Assembly: GCA_035640455.1 (NCBI GenBank)
Contig: DASQWB010000174.1
Span: forward strand, 1-11,401
DNA from: AC-50 sp035640455
GTDB taxonomy: Bacteria > Actinomycetota > Thermoleophilia > Gaiellales > Gaiellaceae
DNA length: 11,401 bases
Reading direction: 5' to 3'
Shown: positions 1 to 6,448 of the stretch, one piece after another
Position numbering within the stretch: position 1 is the first letter of the stretch
Layout: every line of letters begins with the position of its first letter
Translations under genes and position numbers: made by a program
Notes under the pieces: model-generated
Database searches by the model: none
What the model was told of the DNA's origin: nothing
Seen by the model: the letters and a program-made list of their open reading frames with translations, nothing else

Positions 1-195
1 GCCGAGGAATCCTTCGCCCGGCCGCCGCTCCGCGATCGCCGTTCGGAGCGCCTCCTCGACCGCGCGGTCCGCGTCCGAGACCGGCGTGAGGTCGGGCTTC
101 GTGTCGACGTGGAGATCGGCCGCACGGAACCGCGGCAGCGAGATCGAGTCGGCGAGGTCGGCGAGCTCGTGCGCGAAGGCGAGATCGGGATCGAT
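1..195 (-). CDS. hisN: Inositol-monophosphatase-fold phosphatase, probable histidinol-phosphatase, N-terminal fragment
   Basis: Reading the minus strand from 195 down to the window edge gives 65 open codons. They resemble the N-terminus of HisN-type histidinol-phosphatases: an initial helix containing DLAFAHELADLAD, then LPRFRAADL, then TKPDLTPVSDADRAVEEALR. In this family that last stretch precedes the Mg-binding Glu/Asp motifs, which lie beyond the window. HisN dephosphorylates histidinol phosphate in histidine biosynthesis. A general inositol- or sugar-phosphatase of the same fold is the alternative. The start is odd. An in-frame TGA lies at 208-210, and between it and the conserved helix there is no ATG, GTG or TTG. 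The only near-start codon is ATC at 193-195, taken here as the putative start. The gene runs off the left edge, so its length and catalytic residues cannot be judged. Family confidence is good; the exact substrate and start are less sure. Confidence 0.7.
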   Translation of the reverse strand, partial: MDPDLAFAHELADLADSISLPRFRAADLHVDTKPDLTPVSDADRAVEEALRTAIAERRPGEGFLG

Positions 196-322
196 GGCGG
201 AGCTTACTCAGCGCGCGCTACCGTCACTCGGCCTCATGTCCTTTCGCGTGCGCGGCGACTGTGCCCGCGCGCAACGCTGGAGGAGAAGGTGGCCGACTCC
301 CGAATCGGCCCGGCGGGGTCTC
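196..322. other. Divergent spacer between hisN and the collagen-like gene
   Basis: These 127 bases separate the putative hisN start from the preferred GTG start of the collagen-like gene and should carry promoters for both directions. I see no convincing -35/-10 pair and no strong inverted repeat. On the minus strand a nine-codon reading frame (ATG at 236-238) ends at the TGA at 208-210, in the same frame as hisN. If the collagen-like gene really starts at 194 or 236, most of this spacer is coding. Confidence 0.4.
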
Positions 323-1873
323 GTGCGTCAGCTCAGATCGAGATGCGTGCTCGGCCGTCTCGCACTTGGCTGTGCGGTCGCGTTCGTGCTGCCGGCACCG
401 CCTGCGCACGGACATTCCTTCCGTACCGTGACCGGCTGCGTGGCCTCGCGAACGTCGATCCTGCGCATCAGGCGCCCCAGTGCGCCGTGCGGTCCTGCGG
501 AGCGGAGCCTCGCGTGGCCGGCCGGGACGACAGAGGCGCCGCGAACGCTGATCTTCAGTTGCGCCAGACGAAGCAGCGGCGCGCTGAGGTATGTCGCCAG
601 CTGGCGCCGCTGCGCGAGGTCGGAGCTTCGCCTGCGCTGGCAGGGTTTCTCCTTCCGCTCGGAGGACCTCGACATCCACTCGTGCGTCGACCGGAGCAGC
701 GGGCGCTTCAGGGTCGTGCTCGCTCATGGCCTCTGTCGCCGTGGGGAGCGCGCGGTCGACTGGCAATCGGGAGTGGAGCCGCTGGGACCAACTGGCCCAC
801 CGGGGCCGCCAGGCCCGGGAGGGCCGGCGGGCCCAACGGGACGATCGGGAGCTCCGGGCGAAGCAGGACCTTCGGGACCGTCCGGCCCGCCCGGTCGACA
901 AGGCTCCGGCGGCCCGACCGGACCCGCCGGGCCTCGAGGCCCAACCGGCTTGACGGGCCCGACGGGGACTGCCGGCCCGACCGGTGCGAGCGGTGCAACA
1001 GGAGCCCGCGGCCCGACCGGGCCACCAGGAGCACGGGGAGCTTCAGGCCCTACCGGTGCGGCCGGGATCGCAGGCGCGAGAGGGCCGACAGGCGCAACCG
1101 GCGCTCAGGGCGAGAAGGGACCGACAGGTGCTCGCGGCCCCACAGGTTCGCGCGGACCCACCGGCGCCAAGGGTGTGACCGGTCCGCAGGGGGCGACGGG
1201 CACGGACGGTGTGACCGGCGCGCGAGGACCGACCGGGCCGAAGGGCGCGACCGGGTCTCGCGGAGCCACCGGAGAGACCGGTGCGCCCGGCGCCGCCGGT
1301 CCGACAGGGGCTAAGGGTGCGACTGGGGCGAAGGGTGCGACGGGCAGCACAGGTGCGAAGGGCACCACCGGCGCGACGGGTGCCACCGGCGCGCTTGGCT
1401 CCACCGGCGCTCGTGGCCCTACGGGCCTGATGGGGCCGACCGGGGCGAAGGGCCCGACCGGTGCCAACGGGCCGGCGGGTTCGCCGGGCCCGACAGGCCC
1501 GCGCGGCCCTTCAGGCGCAGCGGGACAGCGAGGCCCGAGCGGCCCGACCGGTGCGCGCGGAGCGACTGGTCCGGCGGGACCGACCGGTCCGACGGGTCTG
1601 GCATCGACTCAACTCGTCACCGGCGCGGCAACGACGTCACCGCTGGCGCCCACAGCGGCGACGGTGATCACATCGACAGCGACCTGTCCTTCCGGGACGA
1701 AGCTCCTCAGCGGCGGCTATACGCTCACCTCGAGCATCGTCTCGCTGCTCGCCACGCCAATCGAGAGCCAGGCGAGTAGTACCACTACCTGGCGCGCGAG
1801 CGCTACCAACTACGCCGCAGGCATCGCCGGATCGAGCTTCACAATCCAGGCCTCCGCCGTCTGTACAGCCTGA
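323..1873 (+). CDS. Secreted collagen-like protein with three N-terminal 41-residue Cys/Trp modules
   Basis: From the GTG at 323 this is a 516-residue exported protein. Residues 1-31 form a signal peptide: basic start, a hydrophobic core around LALGCAVAFVL, and a likely cut after AHG or AHGH. Residues 32-150 hold three tandem modules of exactly 41 residues, with Cys at 39/80/121 and 56/97/138, Arg at 48/89/130, Glu at 60/101/142 and Trp at 65/106/147. Residues 155-427 are about 91 uninterrupted Gly-X-Y triplets dominated by GPT and GAT, with scattered GEK, GAK and GAR charged triplets. Residues 428-516 form a Ser/Thr-rich beta-type domain with two Cys, of the kind that often caps actinobacterial collagen-like proteins. 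It probably forms a triple-helical rod at or outside the cell surface; its role is unknown. In-frame ATGs at 194 and 236 are alternative starts but put long basic sequence before the signal peptide. The gene is divergent from hisN and convergent with the Fn3-like gene. Confidence 0.85.
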   Translation: MRQLRSRCVLGRLALGCAVAFVLPAPPAHGHSFRTVTGCVASRTSILRIRRPSAPCGPAERSLAWPAGTTEAPRTLIFSCARRSSGALRYVASWRRCARSELRLRWQGFSFRSEDLDIHSCVDRSSGRFRVVLAHGLCRRGERAVDWQSGVEPLGPTGPPGPPGPGGPAGPTGRSGAPGEAGPSGPSGPPGRQGSGGPTGPAGPRGPTGLTGPTGTAGPTGASGATGARGPTGPPGARGASGPTGAAGIAGARGPTGATGAQGEKGPTGARGPTGSRGPTGAKGVTGPQGATGTDGVTGARGPTGPKGATGSRGATGETGAPGAAGPTGAKGATGAKGATGSTGAKGTTGATGATGALGSTGARGPTGLMGPTGAKGPTGANGPAGSPGPTGPRGPSGAAGQRGPSGPTGARGATGPAGPTGPTGLASTQLVTGAATTSPLAPTAATVITSTATCPSGTKLLSGGYTLTSSIVSLLATPIESQASSTTTWRASATNYAAGIAGSSFTIQASAVCTA

Positions 1874-1904
1874 CAACTCCGCGCTGCGCTCAACCGGGCC
1901 GGAG

Positions 1905-3905
1905 CTAGCGGCCGACGATCGCGAACTTCGGCTTCGTGATCCGCACGGCGACCGGCTTCGACCACGACATCGCGCGCGCGGTGCCGGGCAGCGAGAAGTC
2001 GAGGCCGCGGACTCGGTACCACCACATGCCCGGCAGGAGCGGACCGCGCGTCGTCGTCCCGCTTGCCGCGGTCACCTGCCGGTCGAGGAGGGCCGAGGTG
2101 GCGAAGGTCAGCTTCTCGTAGCGTTCCTTCGTCACCGGGTCGACGGGCCGCCAGGGGTAGCGCGTGCGGCTCCACTGGATCTGGTACTCGTCGGCGCCGA
2201 GCGCCGGCTTCCACGAGACGAGCGGCGAGCCGTAGAACGCGGGCCGCGTCGCGGCGGCCTGGACGAGGCGTCCGGTCGGCGAGAGGCCGGTCACATACGG
2301 TGCCCCCGCCGTCGTCACCGCCGGCTCGTTCGTCTTGCCGAAGGCCTGGACGCGCCCGTCGGCGCAGGCGTCCTGCGGCATCTCGAGGTCGTGGTACTCG
2401 ACGGCGTCGGTCGGGATGAAGAAGCGGTCGCGCACCGGGTGGTCGAAGGTCACCGGGATGCTCGCGTAGATCGTGTTCCCGACGATGTCCTTGATGTTCA
2501 CGAGCTCCTGCGTGACCCCGTCGCCGAGCAGGCCGCCGCCGCCCTTGGCGAAGCCGAGCGTGTTGTTGACCTGGATCGTCATGTCCCCCGCGTGCACCGG
2601 CGCGGCCAGGTAGGTAACGAGGTTGGGGGCGAGACGCGGCTCGGCGGCCACGACGGTCCAGTAGTAGCGCCCGTTCGGCCAGCCGCTGTCCCAGAGGTCG
2701 ACGGGCGCTCCCGTCTCGGTGGGCGTGCCCGGAAGCGGCGAGGTCGCCTCGGGCGGAGGCGGCGCGGCCGACGGATCGGGCACGGCCGGCGTCGTCGTGT
2801 CGCCGGAGGCCGGGTTCGCCTGGGGCTTGTCCGACTCGGTCGTCTGGATCTTCGAGCTGTCCGCCATGAAGGTCTTGCCCTCGAGTCCGTCGGGGAGGTA
2901 GCCCTGCGGGGCGAAGAAGAGGTTCGCGCGCTGCGTCGGGTACTGGAGCGGGCCGGACATGCGCGGCGCGTAGGCCGGGCTGCCGACGAGCGCGCCCTTG
3001 AAGACGACGTTCACGCAGTCGCTGTCGCTGAAGACGTAGACGCGGTAGAGCGGCGCGGGCTTGCCGGCGATGTCCGGGTTCGCCGCGACCTCATTCCCGG
3101 CGAAGACGAAGCCCGGCGTGAGGCGGTGCACCGCGGGCGTCGCCGTGCTCGTCGCGTCGGAGACGGCGGCGACGTCGCGGAGCGGACCGGTCGCGAGCGG
3201 CGGGTTGAGCGACGTCTGGAGCGCGCTCCAGGGGCCGTAGCTCACGGTCGGGAGCCGGTTCGGCAGGTCGCCGTAGGTCTTGCGGACGGCGCGCACGCGC
3301 CAGTGGACGACATCCGGCCACGGCGAACTCTGGTGGAAGGTGTAGTACTCGCGCTCGTCGGCCGCGTTCGTCTTCGTCCGGATGATCTTGTTCGGCTCGT
3401 CGAACCAGACGTCGTAGGCGCTCGCGCCGTCGACCGGCGTCCACTGGACGAGGCCCGGGTACTGCGTGCCGGGGAGCTTCGTCGGCACGGCCGACCAGCG
3501 CATGTTGAAGCCGTACGGCGCGCTCCAGCCGCTCGTCGCGCCGGTCGGCGCGATCGCGCGCACGTGGGCATAGAGCGCGTACGGGCGGCCCGTCAGCCAG
3601 GGCAGCGCGACCGGGACCGAGACGGTGGGCGCCCGCAGCGTGTTCGAGGCGAAGACGATCGAGCCCTCGTTGAACGTGTTGCTCGTCCCGAGCTCGAACT
3701 CGTAGAAGGCTGCGTTCCGGACCGCCTTCCACGCGAAGGAGGGCGTGCGCGGGTAGGCGCGGGCGGGCGCCTCGCTCGGGGAGAGCAGGAACGGCCGGAC
3801 GCCGACCGGGGTCACCGGCGCGCGCACGGGCTTTCGCGCCGCCTGGGCGCCCGAGACCGCGCAGAGAGCCGCGAGCAGCAGGAGGGAACGCCGAACGACG
3901 GTCAT
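1905..3905 (-). CDS. Large secreted fibronectin-III-like multidomain protein
   Basis: This 666-residue protein starts at ATG 3903-3905, preceded by a GGAGAG ribosome site at 3908-3913. Residues 1-22 are a signal peptide (VVRRSLLLLAALC, cut near GAQA). I see no C-terminal anchor. The body contains several Fn3/Ig-like beta modules marked by repeated W-x-P/V and tyrosine-rich strand patterns: about 40-140 (SFAWKAVRNAAFYEFEL), 141-235 (VQWTPVDGASAYDVWFD, VHWRVRAVR), a split module about 260-425 (VFAGNE through GRYYWTVVAAEP) and a last one about 550-655 (VSWKPALGADEYQIQW, WWYRVRG). Two insertions interrupt this plan. One is a Pro/Ser/Thr-rich linker at about 355-405. The other is a beta module at about 430-495 with the pattern A-G-D-x-T-I-x-V followed by V-x-N-T-I-Y, as in tail or adhesion modules. 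It lies 22 bases downstream of the amidase and is probably the last gene of the oxidase cluster. Extracellular binding or scaffolding is inferred; no catalytic motif is visible. Confidence 0.75.
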   Translation of the reverse strand: MTVVRRSLLLLAALCAVSGAQAARKPVRAPVTPVGVRPFLLSPSEAPARAYPRTPSFAWKAVRNAAFYEFELGTSNTFNEGSIVFASNTLRAPTVSVPVALPWLTGRPYALYAHVRAIAPTGATSGWSAPYGFNMRWSAVPTKLPGTQYPGLVQWTPVDGASAYDVWFDEPNKIIRTKTNAADEREYYTFHQSSPWPDVVHWRVRAVRKTYGDLPNRLPTVSYGPWSALQTSLNPPLATGPLRDVAAVSDATSTATPAVHRLTPGFVFAGNEVAANPDIAGKPAPLYRVYVFSDSDCVNVVFKGALVGSPAYAPRMSGPLQYPTQRANLFFAPQGYLPDGLEGKTFMADSSKIQTTESDKPQANPASGDTTTPAVPDPSAAPPPPEATSPLPGTPTETGAPVDLWDSGWPNGRYYWTVVAAEPRLAPNLVTYLAAPVHAGDMTIQVNNTLGFAKGGGGLLGDGVTQELVNIKDIVGNTIYASIPVTFDHPVRDRFFIPTDAVEYHDLEMPQDACADGRVQAFGKTNEPAVTTAGAPYVTGLSPTGRLVQAAATRPAFYGSPLVSWKPALGADEYQIQWSRTRYPWRPVDPVTKERYEKLTFATSALLDRQVTAASGTTTRGPLLPGMWWYRVRGLDFSLPGTARAMSWSKPVAVRITKPKFAIVGR

Positions 3906-3907
3906 CG

Positions 3908-3913
3908 CTCTCC
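3908..3913 (-). promoter_or_regulatory. Ribosome binding site of the Fn3-like gene
   Basis: GGAGAG on the minus strand, two bases before ATG 3903-3905. It fixes this ATG rather than the in-frame upstream start at 3998, which would lie inside the amidase gene and place 31 charged residues before the signal peptide. Confidence 0.6.
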
Positions 3914-3927
3914 GGGGTTGTCGGCAG

Positions 3928-5088
3928 CTACGAGAGGCCCGGCGTCCCTCGAAGGAGGGAGGCGCCGACCGCCAGGACGAGCGCGTCCTCGCCCGCACGC
4001 GCGACCAGCTGCACCGAGGCCGGCAGCCCCTCCTCGGCCGGTCCGCACGGCAGCGCGAGGGCGGGCCAGCCGAGTGCGTTGAACGGGAACGTGAAGCGGG
4101 TGATCTCGCCCCGACGCTCGTTGCCGACCGCGCCGACCGGCGGCGCCACCTTGGCCTGCGTCGGCGTGAGCAGGAGGTCGAAGCCGTCGAGGAGCTCGAG
4201 GCAGCGCTCGCGGTAGCGCTCGCGCTCGCTCGCCGCGGCCTCCGCCTCGCCGTCGGTCACGGCCATGCACTCCACGAGCTTCTCGCGCACGTCCTCGCCG
4301 TACGAGTCGGCGTGCTCCGAAAAGAGCCCGCGGTGGACCCCTGCGACCTCGTGCATGAACAGTCGGTCGATGCCCTTCGGCCGTGGGAAGTCGAGCCGCT
4401 CCGCGCGGGGGAGGCGGGCAGCGACGGCCTCGACGCGCGCCCGAACGAGCGGCTCGGCGTCGTCGAGCCAAGCCACGGCGACCCGCAGCTCGTCGCGCCC
4501 ACCGCCTCGTAGCTCACTGCGCATCCTCATGGTCGTGCTGAGAGCTACATGGGACTGAGGCGCCACGAGCTCCAGCATCCACGCGCACTCCTCGACCGTG
4601 CGCGCCATCGGCCCCGCGTGGTCGAAGCTCGGCGCGAGCGGGAAGCAGCCCTCCAGCGGCACGAGCCCGAAGGTCGGCTTGAAGCCGACGACGCCGCACC
4701 AGGCCGCGGGGATCCGGATCGAGCCGCCGGTGTCCGTGCCGAGCGCCGCCTCGGCGAGGCCGGCGGCGAGCGCGGCCGCCGACCCGCCGCTCGAGCCGCC
4801 GGCGCTGCGGCCGGGCGCGAGCGGGTTCGGCACCGTCCCGAAGTGCGGGTTCTCGGAGGTGACGCCGTAGGCGAACTCGTGCAGGTTCGTCTTGCCGACG
4901 ACGCCGTAGCCGCCGGCTTGGAGCCGCCGCACCGCCGCCGCCGTCCGCTCCGGGACGTGGTCGACGAAGAGGATCGACCCGTAGGTCGTGACGAGGCCTG
5001 CGGTGTCGAAGAGGTCCTTGACCGCGAGTGGGATCCCGGCCGGCGGCGTCTCCGGGCGGGCGAGGAAGATGCCGTCGAGCTCGCTCAG
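3928..5088 (-). CDS. Amidase-signature-family hydrolase with apparent CTG start
   Basis: This is a serine amidohydrolase of the GatA/AtzF/6-aminohexanoate-cyclic-dimer-hydrolase superfamily, 386 residues if it starts at CTG 5086-5088. The Ser-cisSer-Lys triad is present: Lys24 in IPLAVKD, the cis-Ser at about 99 in GGSSGGS, and the nucleophile at about 123 in GTDTGGSIRIPA. The 24-residue gap between the serines matches the family. Signature blocks GKTNLHEFAYGVTS and VVGFKPTFGLVP are intact. The protein is shorter than typical 450-500-residue members; it starts just before the Lys motif. No ATG, GTG or TTG exists upstream of that lysine in this frame for well over 150 bases. A GTG at 4930-4932 would remove the catalytic Lys. 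The CTG overlaps the stop of the preceding gene (CTGA), as ATGA overlaps do elsewhere in this cluster. Substrate unknown. It is not a clear GatA, since no gatB or gatC is nearby. Confidence 0.8.
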   Translation of the reverse strand: MSELDGIFLARPETPPAGIPLAVKDLFDTAGLVTTYGSILFVDHVPERTAAAVRRLQAGGYGVVGKTNLHEFAYGVTSENPHFGTVPNPLAPGRSAGGSSGGSAAALAAGLAEAALGTDTGGSIRIPAAWCGVVGFKPTFGLVPLEGCFPLAPSFDHAGPMARTVEECAWMLELVAPQSHVALSTTMRMRSELRGGGRDELRVAVAWLDDAEPLVRARVEAVAARLPRAERLDFPRPKGIDRLFMHEVAGVHRGLFSEHADSYGEDVREKLVECMAVTDGEAEAAASERERYRERCLELLDGFDLLLTPTQAKVAPPVGAVGNERRGEITRFTFPFNALGWPALALPCGPAEEGLPASVQLVARAGEDALVLAVGASLLRGTPGLS

Positions 5089-5258
5089 TCGAGCGCGAGG
5101 TAGAACAGGGCGACGCCGATCGTGCCGGCGAAGATCACGATCACGAGCGCGAACAGGACGAGGCCGAAGACCGCGTTGCGGCGCGCGAGCTCGGCGTCGA
5201 CCTCGACCGGCGGATACGTCGTCCGGGGAGGCGGCGGCTGCGGGAGCGGCTCGGTCAT
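5085..5258 (-). CDS. Small single-span membrane protein in the oxidase cluster
   Basis: A 57-residue protein with ATG at 5256-5258 overlapping the ctaB stop as ATGA. Residues 1-20 are Pro-rich (PLPQPPPPR, TTYPPVEV), 21-30 are polar and charged (DAELARRNAV), and 31-55 form one clear transmembrane helix (VLFALVIVIFAGTIGVALFY). I do not recognise the family. Size, single span and position straight after ctaB fit a small oxidase subunit or assembly helper, like the subunit-IV-type small proteins of other bacterial oxidases, but no diagnostic residue proves it. The N-terminus is probably cytoplasmic by the positive-inside rule (two Arg before the helix); this is inference. Its stop codon overlaps the presumed CTG start of the amidase. 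Confidence 0.7.
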   Translation of the reverse strand: MTEPLPQPPPPRTTYPPVEVDAELARRNAVFGLVLFALVIVIFAGTIGVALFYLALD

Positions 5259-6448
5259 CCCAGCAGGGGGTCGAGGCCGACGGCGACGAAGAGCACGGCG
5301 AGGTAGAGGAGCGAGTAGTGGAAGAGGAGCGCGGCGCGGCGGCGCGTCGGGTCGCGCCGGAGCGCGAGCGCGAGCCGGAGGAGCCAGGCGCCGAGAGCGG
5401 CAGCGGCGAGCGCGTACGCGACGCCGAACTGACCCCACGCGAGCGGGAGCAGCGAGAAGGCGACGAGCGCGAGCGAGTAGAGGACGATCTGCCGCGTCGT
5501 CTCGCGCGTCCCCTTCACGACGGGCAGCATCGGGATCCGGGCGGCGGCGTAGTCGCGCTCGATGAGGAGCGCGAGCGCCCAGAAGTGCGGCGGCGTCCAC
5601 AGGAAGACGAGTCCGAAGAGGACGAGCGCGGCGAGGCCGAGGTGGCCCGTCGCGACGGCGTAGCCGACAAGCGGCGGCACTGCGCCCGCCGCGCCGCCGA
5701 TGACGATGTTCTGCGGCGTCGAGCGCTTCAGCCAGCGCGTGTAGACGAGGACGTAGAAGAGGTTCCCGGCGAGCGCGAGCAGCGCCGCGAGGACGTTCGC
5801 CAGCGACGCGAGAAGGACGAACGAGAACGCCGACAGCGCAAGGCCGAACTCGAGCGCCCGCGAGGCCGGCACGCGCGCGGCGGCCACTGGGCGGTCACGC
5901 GTTCGCGCGCCCATGAGCCGGTCGACGTCGCGGTCGAGCACGTGATTGAGTGCGCTCGCGCCGCCGCAGGCGAGGGCGAGGCCGCCGAGGGTGAGGGCGA
6001 CGACGGCGAGCGACGGCCGGCCCTGCGCACCCACGAAGGCGCCGGCCACGCCGGTGAGAAGCAGCAGGCTCATGATCCGCGGCTTCGTCAGCGTCACATA
6101 GTCGCGCACGCTCGCGCGCCCTGCGGCCGCGCCCTCGAACGAGCGGGCGGCGGCCCAGGCAGAGGCGGCGAACGCGAGCGCGGCGAACGCAAGGTGGAGC
6201 GGCCGCGGCATGGCGAGTGCGGCCGTCCCGAACGACACGAGGGCGGCGAGCGCCGGCCGGAGGAGCCGCGGGTGCGCCAGCCACGCGGCTACCACGAGCG
6301 CGCCCAGTGGTGGCACGGCCAAGGCGGCCAGCGCGCGGTGGGCCGTGTCGAGCGCGGCGGCGCCGCTCACCACCGCGAGCAGCGTCGCGGCGGTCGCGCC
6401 CAAAGCGGTCAGCCGGAGCCAGAAGCCCGGAGCGGCGGTCGCCGTCAT
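5255..6448 (-). CDS. ctaB: Protoheme IX farnesyltransferase (heme O synthase) with N-terminal CtaA-like half-domain
   Basis: 397 residues from ATG 6446-6448, overlapping the ctaD stop as ATGA and preceded by GGAGGTG at 6451-6457. Residues about 115-397 are a UbiA-type prenyltransferase. The family start block DYVTLTKPRIMSLLL is present, as is the first Asp-rich motif (Asn168, Asp172, Asp176 in NHVLDRDVDRLMGARTRDRP), then YTRWLKRSTPQNIVIGGAAGA, and the second motif with TPPHFWALAL and ERDYAAARIPMLP. The enzyme farnesylates protoheme to heme O for the oxidase encoded upstream. Residues 1-105 are extra: four hydrophobic segments (about 10-32, 37-58, 62-79, 83-102) with His37 in TAHRAL and His85 in PLHLAF. 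These resemble one four-helix half of CtaA/Cox15 heme A synthase, but without its conserved glycine- and cysteine-bearing loop. Whether this half has heme A synthase activity is unknown; a structural or heme-handing role is equally possible. Confidence 0.9.
   Translation of the reverse strand: MTATAAPGFWLRLTALGATAATLLAVVSGAAALDTAHRALAALAVPPLGALVVAAWLAHPRLLRPALAALVSFGTAALAMPRPLHLAFAALAFAASAWAAARSFEGAAAGRASVRDYVTLTKPRIMSLLLLTGVAGAFVGAQGRPSLAVVALTLGGLALACGGASALNHVLDRDVDRLMGARTRDRPVAAARVPASRALEFGLALSAFSFVLLASLANVLAALLALAGNLFYVLVYTRWLKRSTPQNIVIGGAAGAVPPLVGYAVATGHLGLAALVLFGLVFLWTPPHFWALALLIERDYAAARIPMLPVVKGTRETTRQIVLYSLALVAFSLLPLAWGQFGVAYALAAAALGAWLLRLALALRRDPTRRRAALLFHYSLLYLAVLFVAVGLDPLLG

Noticed and set aside
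109..1314. Alternative plus-strand frame of 401 codons across the collagen-like gene
   Set aside because: Arg/Asp-rich frameshifted reading of the Gly-X-Y repeats. The chosen frame gives a signal peptide, three 41-residue repeats and unbroken triplets.
785..1603. Repetitive DNA that might be taken for a CRISPR array or minisatellite
   Set aside because: The repetition is a 9-base coding pattern from Gly-Pro-Thr-type triplets with free codon drift; no fixed repeat-spacer structure.
1897..1913. Possible terminator between the convergent collagen-like and Fn3-like genes
   Set aside because: GGCCG/CGGCC gives only a 5-pair stem with a 7-base loop, overlaps the Fn3-like stop codon and has no T-run on either strand.
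2391..4082. Long plus-strand open frame of 563 codons opposite the Fn3-like gene
   Set aside because: Arg/Val/Gly/Asp-rich translation with no domain pattern, fully antisense to a gene with signal peptide, ribosome site and Fn3 modules. It is a product of G/C-ending codons.
3928..5088. Naming the amidase gatA (Glu-tRNA amidotransferase subunit A)
   Set aside because: The signature triad is shared by the whole superfamily, the protein is short, and there is no gatB or gatC nearby.
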